Assembly (NCBI GenBank): GCA_012269545.1
Contig: JAAXKB010000040.1
Coordinates: 109,818 to 173,817 of the forward strand
Origin: Gammaproteobacteria bacterium
GTDB lineage: Bacteria; Pseudomonadota; Gammaproteobacteria; Pseudomonadales; Azotimanducaceae
Length of the DNA: 64,000 nt
Reading direction: 5' to 3'
Below the pieces are notes generated by a model, which saw nothing but the letters and a program-made list of their open reading frames with translations, did no database searches and was not told the DNA's origin. The position numbers were made by a program, and so were the translations under genes. Position 1 is the first letter of the stretch, and each line of letters starts with the position of its first letter. Below, in pieces: positions 63,759 through 64,000 of the stretch.

Positions 63759-64000
63759 TCAAGCCATAGTTTGAGAGCGGTAGTCTTCAATTTTCTCCAA
63801 AAGCTCAGACGACAACTCATCAAATTGCTGCAATGACTGGAGCGGCGGCGCCAAATTCGCATCGCAGGAATCTTGCAGGGCTCGGCTCAAATGTTGCAGC
63901 TCTTCGAAACCATAGCCTGCATAAATTCCATACAGCGTATGCAGTTCTGCGCTAGCTTTCGCAAGATCCCCGCCAGCCAAGACTTTGTGCAATATCGTAT
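63759..64000 (-). CDS. Hpt-domain protein, C-terminal part (5' end outside window)
   Basis: The frame is open to the window edge; about 80 residues are seen. ASAELHTLYGIYAGYGFEELQHLSRALQDSC fits the four-helix Hpt pattern with the phosphorylatable His in LHTLYG. The Lys after HTL is replaced by Tyr, so the fit is moderate. It could be the tail of a hybrid histidine kinase or a free Hpt protein. Its stop is 2 bases from the convergent plsC stop. Confidence 0.6.
   Translation of the reverse strand, partial: TILHKVLAGGDLAKASAELHTLYGIYAGYGFEELQHLSRALQDSCDANLAPPLQSLQQFDELSSELLEKIEDYRSQTMA

Noticed and set aside
1..64000. tRNA, rRNA, CRISPR, insertion sequence or prophage
   Set aside because: No convincing T-loop sequences, transposase, integrase, phage or Cas-like proteins were found by reading both strands.

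Overview
The window looks like chromosome of a Gram-negative gammaproteobacterium, probably marine or aquatic. The strongest sign is the gene order miaB-ybeZ(phoH)-ybeY-corC-lnt-leuS-lptE-holA, a gammaproteobacterial housekeeping block. Lnt, LptE and a DegQ/HtrA protease imply an outer membrane. A sodium:solute symporter, a TRAP carrier, a delta-class carbonic anhydrase and a split membrane transhydrogenase fit an aquatic heterotroph. I cannot name the genus. I found no rRNA, tRNA, insertion sequence, prophage or CRISPR array. None of the roughly 66 genes looks like a DNA-binding transcription factor.

Layout. 1-1531: end of rmlD (cut by the window edge) and a convergent family-4 glycosyltransferase, the tail of a surface polysaccharide locus. 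1893-6749: Na+ symporter with a 63-residue partner, a shikimate kinase-like protein, and a MoxR AAA+ ATPase paired with a VWA protein. 6835-12897: complete oppABCDF-type peptide ABC importer; its OppC carries an extra FN3-like periplasmic domain. 13014-14506: RRM RNA-binding protein, Nudix hydrolase, ABM-domain protein. 14545-17366: a CobS/CobT-like AAA+/VWA pair without a CobN. 17434-30351: histidine phosphatase, the housekeeping block (interrupted by a delta carbonic anhydrase between leuS and lnt), a DUF1820 protein and an FMN-dependent hydroxyacid oxidase. 30444-40755: mixed oxidoreductases (ferredoxin reductase, acyl-CoA dehydrogenase, SDR, LLM monooxygenase, 2-hydroxyacid dehydrogenase), an unusual PTPS/QueD-family enzyme, an MFS protein, an unannotated 58-residue gene with its own terminator, a GNAT, a queuosine precursor-type transporter and folK. 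40909-46957: DegQ-like protease, MFS, SDR, and a tightly overlapping panB-panC-coaX operon for coenzyme A. 47268-51498: nitroreductase-MFS-coxG-coxS-coxM operon lacking the molybdenum large subunit. 51577-55561: RluE-like pseudouridine synthase, second nitroreductase, pntAA-pntAB-pntB. 55898-60379: TRAP transporter dctPQM followed by a MaoC-like and a PurN-like protein. 60376-64000: inositol monophosphatase-family enzyme, MATE exporter, PlsC-type acyltransferase and the end of an Hpt-domain protein.

Functional threads. Coenzyme A synthesis (panB, panC, coaX), pterin/folate chemistry (PTPS-like protein plus folK), envelope biogenesis (lptE, lnt, degQ, plsC, rmlD), NADPH balance (pntAA/AB/B), and two AAA+/VWA metal- or cofactor-insertion type pairs plus cox-type accessory subunits. 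Several genes use TTG or GTG starts backed by good Shine-Dalgarno sites, so the start coordinates given often differ from the longest reading frame.
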